From assembly GCF_026016325.1 (NCBI RefSeq), contig NZ_CP087203.1, forward strand, positions 3,782,001 through 3,846,000: a DNA stretch of 64,000 bases. The letters run 5' to 3'. Source of the DNA: Pseudomonas sp. B21-056. Its GTDB lineage: Bacteria > Pseudomonadota > Gammaproteobacteria > Pseudomonadales > Pseudomonadaceae. The translations under genes were made by a program, and so were the position numbers. The number at the start of each line of letters is the position of its first letter. Position 1 is the first letter of the stretch. The notes under the pieces were generated by a model that saw only the letters and a program-made list of their open reading frames with translations, had not been told where the DNA came from and ran no database searches. This document shows, piece by piece, positions 17,746 through 26,803 of this stretch.

Positions 17746-19685
17746 TCGAACGCGTACCCCAGGGTGAGCCAAACGCTACGCTCGCCGCGCTCGGACAATG
17801 CAGCATCGTTCTCGAGTTCGAAGAGCGCGGCATCCTTGTAGCGGCGGTCGAAGAGATTGCGCACGGCGGCAGTGACACTCACACCCGGCACGATACCCTG
17901 GCTCGTGAAGGTGAGATCGGTTATCGCGTAGCCCGCGGCGCTGGTCTCGGGGCCCACCAGGCGCTGGCCCACGTAGCGGGCTGCCAGGCTTGCTCGCAAG
18001 CGCTCGCCAACCACAGGCATCGACACCTGCAGCTTGGTCAGGTTACGCGGTGAATTGATCAACTCGCGACCCAGGTCGTCCTCCGAGTGCTGCCAGGTGT
18101 GGCTGCCCCGTAGCTCAACATCCCCCAGTTGCCATTGCGCCTCCAGTTCGGTACCCCGGGTGTCGATCCACTCCAGCACCGGCTCGCCGAAACGCCTGAT
18201 CGGATCGTCGATGCGGTAGCGATAGGAGGTGCTGAGCAGACGAAAATCACCCTGACGATAATCAGCCACGAACTCGGTGGTAGTCACCCGCTCCGACTCG
18301 ACGCTGGGGAGTTCGCTGAAGGTGACCTCGTTGCGGCTTGCGAAGCGGGTAGCACTGCCATGGGACAGCGACAGGCTGGTGTGTGCCAGGCCGGTATAGA
18401 CCAGCGCGGTCCGCGGATTGGTGCGCGTCTGCGAGTTTTCGGCACTGCGTTGGTCGGCCCGCAGGCCCAGGTTCAGGCTCAGGTCCTGATGCAGCGCGAT
18501 CTCATCCTGGGCATACAGGCTGAAGGTCTGGGACGAGCTCCAGGTGTGATGTTCAAAATGCTCATCACGTCGGGGGAAATACCGGCGTATCTGCTGGTCC
18601 TGTTGATAGTCGTCGCGATACTCGCTGCCCAGCACCAGGCGGTGCCCACTGAAGGCAACGCTGCTGAGGGTTCCCTCCAGATCCCACCAACGACCATCGG
18701 CAGTGATGTCCTCAGTGAAGCGGCGTCCATCGTCAATGGGTTCGCGATAGGCATAGCGATAAGCGTAACCACCATGGGAGAGCCGAACGGAGGTGCGGAA
18801 GCTGCCGAAGTCGGCATCGTGGCCGAGCTTCAGGAAGTCGTTCTGATCGGAAAAGTTCAGATCGGCCCCCAGCGGGATCGTCAGCTCTTGCTGCTTACGC
18901 TCGACAAAGGCTCCCTCGACACTCCAGGCGCCTTGCGAGCCTTTGACAAACAGACGATGCGCGCCCATGTCATCACGAAGAACATCCTCGGTGAGCTGGA
19001 TGTCCGGCAGGTCGGCCTGGGATGCCGAGGCCGAAACCAGCCATTCCGCACCGTTGTCCAGCCGCGTGCCCCAACTGGTGCGGACCTTGCGATCACCGCT
19101 CGAGCCAGTGGTCATGGCAACCTGGCCGCCCTCCAGATCGCGCCCCCTGAGTGTCACGACATTGATTACGCCGAGGAACGCACCATTGCCGTACAGCGCC
19201 GATCCCGGGCCCGGCGCATACTCGACCCGCTCGATCATCTCGGTGTCGAGCAAGCCGTCCTCGCCGAGATAGAGCTGGTTGAAAATGTTGTCGGCGACAG
19301 GCTGGCCATCGATCCGCAGCATGACACGCCCGGCGTAATCGCCTGGCGCCCCGTAGCCGCGACCACCCAGATAGTAGTAGGCCCCGTCAAAGCCGACATT
19401 CAGGCCGCGCATGTTGTTCAGGATCTCGCCAAGGGTCCTGTAGCCGAAACGGCGTATGTCCTCGGCGGTGATGACCGAGACGGCCGACGGTGCGTCGGTG
19501 AGTTGCTGGGAAAACTCAGCCGCGCCGACGACCTTGGTTTCGAGCAACTGCTCGAAGGGCACACTGGTCAGGTCCTGGGCGACCGCCACCTGTGACACCA
19601 GCCATAGACCCGACACGCAGAGCGATCCACGCAAGCCCTGCAATGCAGGCCGGGATGACGGCGGATCGTGGAGTGGCGATGGCAT
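17742..19685 (-). CDS. TonB-dependent outer-membrane receptor
   Basis: 647 residues. An N-terminal export signal ends near AVAQ; the plug domain runs about 55-170 with APSAVSVITAEDIRRFGYRT, RVMLRIDGQPVADNIFNQLY and MIERVEYAPGPGSALYG. A beta-barrel follows with C-terminal SVWLTLGYAFE. These receptors import scarce ligands using TonB energy. It is the first gene of an operon with the YfiR-like and YfiN-like genes, taking the place occupied by the outer-membrane lipoprotein YfiB in the classical yfi system. The ligand cannot be read from sequence. Confidence 0.9.
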   Translation of the reverse strand: MPSPLHDPPSSRPALQGLRGSLCVSGLWLVSQVAVAQDLTSVPFEQLLETKVVGAAEFSQQLTDAPSAVSVITAEDIRRFGYRTLGEILNNMRGLNVGFDGAYYYLGGRGYGAPGDYAGRVMLRIDGQPVADNIFNQLYLGEDGLLDTEMIERVEYAPGPGSALYGNGAFLGVINVVTLRGRDLEGGQVAMTTGSSGDRKVRTSWGTRLDNGAEWLVSASASQADLPDIQLTEDVLRDDMGAHRLFVKGSQGAWSVEGAFVERKQQELTIPLGADLNFSDQNDFLKLGHDADFGSFRTSVRLSHGGYAYRYAYREPIDDGRRFTEDITADGRWWDLEGTLSSVAFSGHRLVLGSEYRDDYQQDQQIRRYFPRRDEHFEHHTWSSSQTFSLYAQDEIALHQDLSLNLGLRADQRSAENSQTRTNPRTALVYTGLAHTSLSLSHGSATRFASRNEVTFSELPSVESERVTTTEFVADYRQGDFRLLSTSYRYRIDDPIRRFGEPVLEWIDTRGTELEAQWQLGDVELRGSHTWQHSEDDLGRELINSPRNLTKLQVSMPVVGERLRASLAARYVGQRLVGPETSAAGYAITDLTFTSQGIVPGVSVTAAVRNLFDRRYKDAALFELENDAALSERGERSVWLTLGYAFE

Positions 19686-19968
19686 GTCTGGGCTTGACTC
19701 TCTCGGCCTTGGCGCTGAAGTCTCGGTGTGCGGATCGATCCTGCTTCAGGGAAGGCCGATGTCACGGATGTTTGTCTTTTGCGGTGAAAGTGCGCGGCGC
19801 GACTGATGACTCACAGCACAGCGCTCGGCAAAAGAGATGGTGGCAGACTGCCTTGTTTTGGAGTGAAGCACCATCGGCCCAAGCCTATATTGGCCTGGGC
19901 CGACACCTAACTTGCGTAGGGGGAAGCCTACAAGGATCGGGTGGCGTGGCGAGGAACCCATGCAGTGA
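19686..19968. promoter_or_regulatory. Upstream region of the TonB-YfiR-YfiN operon
   Basis: A 283-base gap between the chemoreceptor stop and the receptor start. It contains a GTAGG-N6-CCTAC dyad at 19916-19931, an exact inverted repeat in its arms. No confident -35/-10 pair was identified, and no gene is supported. Confidence 0.45.
19916..19931. promoter_or_regulatory. Putative operator dyad c
   Basis: GTAGGGGGAAGCCTAC, a perfect five-base inverted repeat with a six-base centre, 231 bases upstream of the TonB receptor start. It belongs to the same pattern as the dyads before bcsE. Confidence 0.38.
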
Positions 19969-21606
19969 TCATGTCGAGAACTTCGACACCGTGTCCCGCA
20001 ACCCTTGGGAAAGCTTCGACAGCTCGCCGCTGGCGACATTGGAGTGTCCGGCTTCTTCGGCAGACTGCATGGACAACTGACGGATATTGATCAGATTGAG
20101 ATCGACTTCGCGCGCTACCTGCGCCTGCTGCTCGGCAGCGCTGGCAATAAGCCTGTTGCGATCGGAGATCAATTCCACCGCCTGGGCAATGTCATCCAGG
20201 GCAGCACCCGCAGAGCCGGCCGTCGACAGCGTACTTTGCGCACGCACGGTACATTCGGCCATCGAATGGGTTGCACCATCGACACTGGATTGGATGCCCG
20301 AAATCATGGCTTCGATTTCGACGGTTGACTGTTGAGTCCTGTGCGCCAATGCGCGCACTTCGTCCGCCACCACGGCAAAACCACGACCGCTTTCCCCCGC
20401 CCGCGCCGCTTCGATAGCAGCGTTAAGCGCCAGCAGGTTGGTTTGTTCGGCGATATTGCGAATCACATCCAGTACCCGGCCAACTTCCCGGCTTTTATCC
20501 GCCAGCCCCACGACCAACACCGAAGTCCGGTCCAACTCATCGGCCATGTTCTGGATCGCACCGACTGTTGCCTGCACACGCTCCCGACCCTGCTGGGAAG
20601 ATCGACTTGCCATGATCGAAGCGTCTGAAGCTGACGCCGCGTTCTTCGCGACATCGTCGACGACCGCACTCATCTGGTTAACCGCCGTAGCGGCCTGGAT
20701 GACCTCTTCGCTCTGCTTATGCATGTGCGCCGTACTCTTTTCGGTCACCGCCTGCATCTGCCCGGCGGAAGTCGCAACTTTATCTGCAGTGTCCGAGATA
20801 AGCCTGATAGTGCCACCCAGGCTGGATTGCATGCCGACCAGGGCATTGAGCAGGTCGGCCAGTTCGTCCTTGCCGGTGAACGTGACCACACCGGTCAAGT
20901 TGCCGGCGGCGATGTCCTGAGCCAACCGGGAAGCCTGCCGGACCGGCTGCGTAATGCTGCGGGTCAGCAGCCAGGCCATGACGCCACTCACGACGATGAT
21001 CCCGAGGGCAAGCAACCCCATGAGCTGGTTAAAAGTCGCCGCGACACTCTGTGCCTGAGCCGCCGCACTCTTGTTCAACCGCTCTTCCAGATCGATCAAC
21101 TGGTTGATCGACTTCAACCATCCGACAAATGCGGGGCGGGCTTCACCCAACAGAAGCGCCAACGCCTGGGGCGCCTGCCCGGACATTCGCAGGTTGATGA
21201 CTTTTTCGACCAGCGGCAGGGTCTTCGCCTGATCGCTTTCAATCGCTGAAAGCGCCTGTCGCTCTTCGGCGGTGATATCCGACCGGGTCGAGAACATCTT
21301 GTTTATACCGATGCTTGCCTCGGCATAGTTCGCGGCCAGCGTTTTCATTTTCTCGATTTCAGGAGGAATCTCCTGGACATTCTCGATCAACAGGATATCC
21401 CGCAGAACGATCGAACGATCATGCACGCTGCCGCGAAAATTCACCGCATAGCGGGTCTTGACGTTATTGACGTCATTGATTGTCGTCAGAATGTTTTTAA
21501 TTTCACTCACCCGACTCATCGCGAGCAAGATGGAAACAATCGCCAGGACCAAGACAAAGGAAAACCCAAGGCCCAACTTTTTCCCGACACCAAACCTTGA
21601 ACCCAT
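19969..21606 (-). CDS. Methyl-accepting chemotaxis protein
   Basis: 545 residues: N-terminal helix (about 10-32), a four-helix-bundle type periplasmic domain of about 150 residues, a second helix near 190-212, HAMP, then the long signalling coiled coil with the invariant tip [20 protein letters not shown] and [19 protein letters not shown]. It transmits ligand occupancy to CheA/CheW at the inner membrane. Start: the ATG at 21606 has GAGG six bases upstream, better than the ATG at 21624. Transcribed away from the binding-protein gene at 22008. No che genes are nearby. Confidence 0.93.
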   Translation of the reverse strand: MGSRFGVGKKLGLGFSFVLVLAIVSILLAMSRVSEIKNILTTINDVNNVKTRYAVNFRGSVHDRSIVLRDILLIENVQEIPPEIEKMKTLAANYAEASIGINKMFSTRSDITAEERQALSAIESDQAKTLPLVEKVINLRMSGQAPQALALLLGEARPAFVGWLKSINQLIDLEERLNKSAAAQAQSVAATFNQLMGLLALGIIVVSGVMAWLLTRSITQPVRQASRLAQDIAAGNLTGVVTFTGKDELADLLNALVGMQSSLGGTIRLISDTADKVATSAGQMQAVTEKSTAHMHKQSEEVIQAATAVNQMSAVVDDVAKNAASASDASIMASRSSQQGRERVQATVGAIQNMADELDRTSVLVVGLADKSREVGRVLDVIRNIAEQTNLLALNAAIEAARAGESGRGFAVVADEVRALAHRTQQSTVEIEAMISGIQSSVDGATHSMAECTVRAQSTLSTAGSAGAALDDIAQAVELISDRNRLIASAAEQQAQVAREVDLNLINIRQLSMQSAEEAGHSNVASGELSKLSQGLRDTVSKFST

Positions 21607-22007
21607 ATACACCTCAAGAAACATGTAATAAGCCACGACAACCCGTCCTTATATATAGACCGGGCAACTTTTGGAGCGTAGTACAGGCAGAAGGATCGGG
21701 AATGAGACAACGCAAGGCTCAAGCGTATTCCACCTTTGACTCCCGCGCCCTGCTATGGGGGGGCAGAAATCGCCAGACTGTGATCAATACTGCAAATTGA
21801 GCAAGAGACTGACAATCATCCCATGCTGATTTTCAATAAGTATCAGGACTACCGCGCACAGGCATTCCCCTACTATGAGTGCACGCCTCAAAGTCCTGAT
21901 CCTGCAGCGACGAGCGACACTCAAGCCTGAGGCAATCCAGCCGATAACTATCGAGTAGAGGACTTTCCGGCCCACCGTCTCCTGCCGGTTTCATAGAGTA
22001 TTTATCG
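21607..22007. promoter_or_regulatory. Divergent intergenic region between chemoreceptor and binding-protein genes
   Basis: A 401-base gap that must hold two divergent promoters. It contains an imperfect copy of the GTAGG-type dyad at 21858-21873 (minus strand GTAGGGGAATGCCTGT). Short open frames here lack ribosome sites and coding character, so I call no gene. Confidence 0.45.
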
Positions 22008-22778
22008 ATGGTTCTGTCGCTTGACCGCTTGCTGGTGTTCGGCGTTCTGATGCTCCTGGCTGCAAGCGGATTCTCGCCGAATGCCGCGGCAGAGCCTGCG
22101 CTGCGCATCGTTACGGAAGAACTGCCACCCTACAACATGACGCAGAATGGACGGATGACCGGCATGAGCACCGAGGTCGTCCAGGCCGTGCTCAAGGAAA
22201 TCAACGTACAGGCGCCGATCCAGTCCATGCCTTGGGCACGGGCCTACGAGTTGGCGCTCAACGACAGTAATGTGCTGATCTACTCCATCGCCCGTACTCC
22301 TGAGCGCGAATCGCTGTTCCAGTGGGTGGGGGCCATTGCCCCCACCCACTGGTACCTGTATTCGCTGGCTGACCGACCGGTAAAACTCAACTCGCTGGAC
22401 GAAGCCCGCGCCTACCAGATCGCTACCGTTAACCAGGACGTGGGCGAGCAGTACCTGATCTCGAAGGGTTTTCGCGTAGGCGAACAATTGCAGTCAAGCA
22501 CCAAGTACGAGCACAACTACCGCAAGCTCAAGGTCGACCATGTGGAAATGTGGATTTCCAACGAGCTCAACGCACAGTACCTGGTTCGCCAGAACGGCGA
22601 AGACCCGGCCAAGGTGCTGGTTCGTTCACTGCCGATTTCCGACTTGAGCAGCGATGAAGCGCTGAGCATGGCGTTCAGTCGCAGGACACCGGTCGAAACG
22701 GTGGAGAAATTCCGCGCCGGTCTGGAAGCCATCCGCCGCAACGGCGTCTACGATGCCATTCTGCGCAAATGGCTGTGA
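22008..22778 (+). CDS. Periplasmic substrate-binding protein, SBP_bac_3 type (first of two paralogues)
   Basis: 256 residues with a signal peptide (LLVFGVLMLLAASGFSPNAA) and the family-3 solute-binding fold: LRIVTEELPPYNM, GMSTEVVQAVL, SMPWARAYELALNDSNVLIY. No ABC permease or ATPase gene is adjacent, so it may serve sensing rather than uptake. It ends one base before the diguanylate cyclase ATG, indicating coupled translation. The protein encoded at 24137 shares the PWARAY..AL...NVLIY and ESLF.WVG pattern and is a diverged paralogue. Ligand unknown. Confidence 0.85.
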   Translation: MVLSLDRLLVFGVLMLLAASGFSPNAAAEPALRIVTEELPPYNMTQNGRMTGMSTEVVQAVLKEINVQAPIQSMPWARAYELALNDSNVLIYSIARTPERESLFQWVGAIAPTHWYLYSLADRPVKLNSLDEARAYQIATVNQDVGEQYLISKGFRVGEQLQSSTKYEHNYRKLKVDHVEMWISNELNAQYLVRQNGEDPAKVLVRSLPISDLSSDEALSMAFSRRTPVETVEKFRAGLEAIRRNGVYDAILRKWL

Positions 22779-22779
22779 C

Positions 22780-24120
22780 ATGGCGCGCAACTCCGAGACC
22801 CCATCCACCCAACCACAGATCAAGGCGTTCAGCTCGCTAGGGCGGCGCCTGGTACTCGCGACATTGCTGTTCTGCCTGCTGTTTACCCTGGCAATGGTCA
22901 CATTGCGTACCTGGCTCGCCTGGGAAAACAACCTGACGGAAATGAATTCGGAACTGGTCCTGATCGACCAGGTGTTCCAGAACACCTTGTCCCATGCCAT
23001 CTGGGAGCTGGACCGGGAATCCCTGGGCAAACAACTCTCCAGCGTCGCAAAAGCCGCGCCGGTGGGCCGCGTGGTGCTCAAGATCCTGCGGCCCGGCCAA
23101 TCGCCCGAGATCATCGAACTCAATCGCTACACCGTCGTCATGTCCGGTCCGGCGCCGGTGCTGCATCGTGAACTCGTCGCCCAGCCCTACGAAGGCGCCA
23201 ACGAAAAGGTCGGCGAACTGATCATCGAGGGCGATAACAACCTGCTGTGGGAGCGGCTCTGGGGTGAAGCCCGCAGCATCGTCATCACCCAGGTGATCCA
23301 GTCGTTGTTGCTGGCCGGATTGGTGATGACCATGTTCAACCGCCTGGTGACCGTACACGTCATCCATATCGCCCGGCACCTGGGCCAACTCACGCCGCAG
23401 ACCCTCAGGCAGCACTTCAAGCTGCAGCGCTCGGTGCGTCGCCAGGACGAACTGAGCCTGCTCGAATCCCAGGTCAACGAACTCCAGGACAACCTCCACA
23501 CTCACCTGGAACGCCAGCGCCTGGATGAACTGGCCATGGAGGCCAGTCGTGATCAACTGGCCGAGCTGGTCGAGGCGCGCACCGCCGAACTCAAGGCGGC
23601 CAACCAGGCGCTCGAGGCCCTGTCACGTCACGACGCGTTGACCGGGCTGCCCAACCGCCGCTATTTCGATGAGCTGAAGGAAGTCGAGTTTCGCCGTGCC
23701 CTTCGCCATAAAACCCCACTGTCGGTGCTCATGTGCGACGTCGACTTCTTCAAGGTCTACAACGACACCTACGGCCATATCCAGGGCGATCAATGCTTAC
23801 AGCAAATCGCCGAGACCCTGCGCGGCGTCTTCGGCCGCTCTGGCGAACTGACCGCCCGGCTCGGTGGCGAAGAGTTCGTCGTGGTGCTGCCCAACATCAA
23901 CGCGGAACAGGCCTACGACGCCGCCCAACGGGTTCGTGCCAGCCTGGCCAGGCGCGAACTGCCCCATAGCGGCTCGGCGGTGTCGCCCTTCGTCACCGTG
24001 AGCATCGGCGTTGCCGAGCTGGACCCGCAGGCCATGGATCACTTCGACCTGCTGCTGCAACGCGCCGACCAGGCGTTGTACCGGGCCAAACATCAAGGAC
24101 GCAATCGCGTTGCCCTCTAA
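22780..24120 (+). CDS. Membrane diguanylate cyclase (GGEEF)
   Basis: 446 residues. The first helix is about 20-40 (LVLATLLFCLLFTLAMVTL), a periplasmic domain of about 120 residues follows, then a second helix near 170-190, a coiled coil with ARTAELKAANQALEALSRHD, and a GGDEF domain with DALTGLPNRRYFDEL, CDVDFFKVYNDTYGH and the active GGEEF motif near 362. It synthesises c-di-GMP. The start is the ATG at 22780, just after the binding-protein stop. Flanking binding-protein genes suggest its periplasmic domain may read a ligand delivered by them; this is inference. Confidence 0.9.
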   Translation: MARNSETPSTQPQIKAFSSLGRRLVLATLLFCLLFTLAMVTLRTWLAWENNLTEMNSELVLIDQVFQNTLSHAIWELDRESLGKQLSSVAKAAPVGRVVLKILRPGQSPEIIELNRYTVVMSGPAPVLHRELVAQPYEGANEKVGELIIEGDNNLLWERLWGEARSIVITQVIQSLLLAGLVMTMFNRLVTVHVIHIARHLGQLTPQTLRQHFKLQRSVRRQDELSLLESQVNELQDNLHTHLERQRLDELAMEASRDQLAELVEARTAELKAANQALEALSRHDALTGLPNRRYFDELKEVEFRRALRHKTPLSVLMCDVDFFKVYNDTYGHIQGDQCLQQIAETLRGVFGRSGELTARLGGEEFVVVLPNINAEQAYDAAQRVRASLARRELPHSGSAVSPFVTVSIGVAELDPQAMDHFDLLLQRADQALYRAKHQGRNRVAL

Positions 24121-24136
24121 CATCAGTGAGGCCTGT

Positions 24137-24871
24137 ATGCACTACCGCCTGACGTTCTGCTTATGTTTGTTCGCGGCCTTGACCAGCCTGCACAGTCACG
24201 CCGAGGGGATCGAAGTGGTCACCGAGGACTCGCTGTACGCGTACCCGCGCGAAGGCAAGGTCGTCGGGCCCGGCACCCACGTCGTCGAGGAAACCCTGAA
24301 CAAAGCCGGGCTGACCGATCACCATATCCTGCTGTACCCCTGGGCCCGGGCTTACGATAAGGCCCTGCACGAGCCCAATGTGCTGATCTACCCCATGGAC
24401 CGCACGGTGCTGCGCGAGTCGTTGTTCAAGTGGGTGGGCGAGCTGGAACGGGTGACCATCAAGCTCTACAAGCTGCGCGAGCGCCGCGACATCACCCTGG
24501 GCAACCTTGAGGATGCCAAGCTCTACACCGTGGGCGTGGTGCGTAACGACTCCAAGCAGTTGCTCATGCAACAGCAGGGGTTTACCCGGCTGGTGGTCTC
24601 GGCGGACCGTCGCGATAACTTCCAGAAACTGCTCAACCACCAGGTCCAGCTCTTGCCGATGCCGGAAAACGCCGCGCGGATCATCTGCGACGAAGAGCAT
24701 GTGGCGTTCGCCGACCTGGAGGAGGTCTACTCCTTCGATGACCGCCCTGCCCGCGTCTTCATGGCCTTCAGCTTGAGCACGCCGGATGAGACCGTCGCCC
24801 GGGCCCAGCGCGCTTTCGAGCAGTTGGAAGCTTCGGGGGAAGTGGCGCGGATCATGCGCGAGGAGCGTTAA
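24137..24871 (+). CDS. Periplasmic substrate-binding protein, SBP_bac_3 type (second paralogue)
   Basis: 244 residues with signal peptide MHYRLTFCLCLFAALTSLHS. Core segments IEVVTEDSLYAYPREGK, YPWARAYDKALHEPNVLIYP and ESLFKWVGELE align with the protein from 22008-22778. The ATG at 24137 has GAGG six bases upstream. It is the third gene of a binding protein-cyclase-binding protein operon with no transporter membrane genes. Ligand unknown. Confidence 0.84.
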   Translation: MHYRLTFCLCLFAALTSLHSHAEGIEVVTEDSLYAYPREGKVVGPGTHVVEETLNKAGLTDHHILLYPWARAYDKALHEPNVLIYPMDRTVLRESLFKWVGELERVTIKLYKLRERRDITLGNLEDAKLYTVGVVRNDSKQLLMQQQGFTRLVVSADRRDNFQKLLNHQVQLLPMPENAARIICDEEHVAFADLEEVYSFDDRPARVFMAFSLSTPDETVARAQRAFEQLEASGEVARIMREER

Positions 24872-24877
24872 AGCCCC

Positions 24878-24966
24878 GTGGGAGCGAGCCTGCTCGCGAT
24901 AGCGGTAGATCTGCTGGCCTTGATGTTGGATCGACTGACGTCATCGCGAGCAGGCTCGCTCCCACA
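24878..24966. repeat. REP doublet (REPIN-like inverted pair)
   Basis: A forward REP (GTGGGAGCGAGCCTGCTCGC) at 24878-24897 and its inverted copy ending at about 24966, with a spacer of roughly 45 bases. It lies just after the operon stop, the usual extragenic position. The remaining gap to 25096 shows nothing else clear. Confidence 0.85.
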
Positions 24967-25096
24967 GGGTTCTGGCTGGACTAACATCAGGTCAGCCCCC
25001 CAAAGGTTTCCACCATTTCGCCGCTACAGGTCTGATACGCTAGCTGCCCCGCACGCAACGCCATCGCCAAGCAACGACTAAGGAGAGTTGACGGAC

Positions 25097-26803
25097 ATGA
25101 TTGTCGGCATTGACCTGGGCACCACCCATAGCCTGATCGCAGCATGGCGCGATGGCGCCGCACAGCTGGTACCCAATGCACTCGGCGAGTGGCTGACCCC
25201 CAGTGTGGTAGGCCTGGACGAGGAAGGTCGGATGATGGTCGGCCGCGCGGCGCTGGAACGGCTGCAAACCCACCCACAGGTCACGACCTCGCTGTTCAAG
25301 CGCTACATGGGCAGCGCCCGCCTCACCACGCTCGGCAACCGCCAGTTCCGCGCCGAGGAGCTGTCGGCCATGGTCCTGCGCAGCCTGCGCGAGGACGCCG
25401 AGCGGCATTTCGGCGAGCCGGTCGAGGAAGCCGTCATCAGCGTCCCGGCCTATTTCAGCGATGCCCAGCGCAAAGCCACGCGCATCGCCGGTGAGCTGGC
25501 CGGGCTCAAGGTCGAACGACTGATCAACGAACCCACCGCCGCCGCCCTCGCCTATGGGTTGCACCAGCGCGACAACGCCAGCACGTTCCTGGTCTTCGAC
25601 CTCGGCGGCGGGACCTTCGACGTGTCCATCCTGGAGCTGTTCGAAGGCGTGATGGAAGTACGGGCCAGTGCCGGCGACAACTACCTTGGCGGCGAAGACT
25701 TCGACACGTTGCTGCTCCAGGCTTTCGTGGCCGCCCAGGCGGGCTCTGCCGCCGGCCCGGTGCCCCTGGACGATGCGCAACTGTTCAGCCGCTTGCGCCG
25801 CGAGGCCGAGCGCGTGCGTAAAGCCCTGGGTCATGAGCCGAGCGCCACATTCTCGGTGCGCCACGGGGATCGCGAATGGCGCCACGAATACACCCAGGCG
25901 GCAATGGCCGAACTTTACGCCCCGCTGCTCACTCGACTTCGCGCCCCCATCGAAACGGCCCTGCGCGACGCACGCATCCGCGCCAGTGAGCTGGACGAAG
26001 TCTTGTTGGTCGGCGGCACCACCCGCATGCCGCTGGTTCGCAAGCTGACGGCCAGCCTGTTCGGACGTTTCCCGTCGATCCAGCTCAACCCTGACGAAGC
26101 CGTGGCCTTGGGTGCCGCCGTGCAGGCTGGGCTGAAAAGCCGCGACGCAGCGCTCGAGGAAGTGGTGCTCACCGATGTCTGCCCGTATTCGATGGGTATC
26201 GAGATTTCGGTCGAGTACGGCAACAAGCTTGAAACCGGTCACTACCTGCCGATCATCGAGCGCAACTGCGTGGTGCCGGTGAGCAAGGTCAAGCGTGTGG
26301 TGACCCTGCGTGACCAGCAAAAGGTCGTCCTGCTGAAGGTGTATCAGGGCGAGAGCCGCCAGGTCAGCGAAAACATTCTCCTGGGCGAGCTGGAAATACC
26401 CGTGCCGCCCATGCCCGCGGGGGAAGTGAGTATCGACGTGCGCTTCACTTATGACACCAACGGCCTGCTGGAAGCCGATGCGCAGACCGTCCAGACCGGG
26501 GAACGGCGCAATCTGGTGATCGCCAACAACGCCGGCGTGCTCAACGACGAGGAAATCGCCCAACGCCTCAAGGCCTTGGAGTCGCTGAAGATCCATCCCC
26601 GTGACGAGCAACCCAACACCTTGTTGATCGCACGACTTGAACGCCTCTATCAGGAAAGCCGTGGTGAGCTGCGCCATCAGGTCGATGACCTGGCCACGCG
26701 TTTTGCGCAGATGCTCGACACCCAGGAACTGCACGACATCCGCGCCCTGCGGATGCAGATCTCCGAGCAGCTCGAAGCTTTGGAGCAGGATGTCTGGCGA
26801 TGA
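25097..26803 (+). CDS. hscC: Hsp70-family chaperone HscC
   Basis: 568 residues, short for an Hsp70 and the size of E. coli HscC (Hsc62). ATPase motifs: [39 protein letters not shown] and [15 protein letters not shown]; a substrate-binding half follows ([25 protein letters not shown]) and the C-terminal lid is short. The start is ATG at 25097; a TTG at 25088 is also in frame. The stop overlaps the J-protein start (ATGA), supporting a dedicated Hsp70/J pair like E. coli HscC/DjlC rather than DnaK. Confidence 0.9.
   Translation: MIVGIDLGTTHSLIAAWRDGAAQLVPNALGEWLTPSVVGLDEEGRMMVGRAALERLQTHPQVTTSLFKRYMGSARLTTLGNRQFRAEELSAMVLRSLREDAERHFGEPVEEAVISVPAYFSDAQRKATRIAGELAGLKVERLINEPTAAALAYGLHQRDNASTFLVFDLGGGTFDVSILELFEGVMEVRASAGDNYLGGEDFDTLLLQAFVAAQAGSAAGPVPLDDAQLFSRLRREAERVRKALGHEPSATFSVRHGDREWRHEYTQAAMAELYAPLLTRLRAPIETALRDARIRASELDEVLLVGGTTRMPLVRKLTASLFGRFPSIQLNPDEAVALGAAVQAGLKSRDAALEEVVLTDVCPYSMGIEISVEYGNKLETGHYLPIIERNCVVPVSKVKRVVTLRDQQKVVLLKVYQGESRQVSENILLGELEIPVPPMPAGEVSIDVRFTYDTNGLLEADAQTVQTGERRNLVIANNAGVLNDEEIAQRLKALESLKIHPRDEQPNTLLIARLERLYQESRGELRHQVDDLATRFAQMLDTQELHDIRALRMQISEQLEALEQDVWR

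Noticed and set aside
25040-26734. 564-codon minus-strand frame opposite hscC
   Set aside because: hscC has complete Hsp70 motifs; the antisense frame is His/Gln/Gly-rich with no family.
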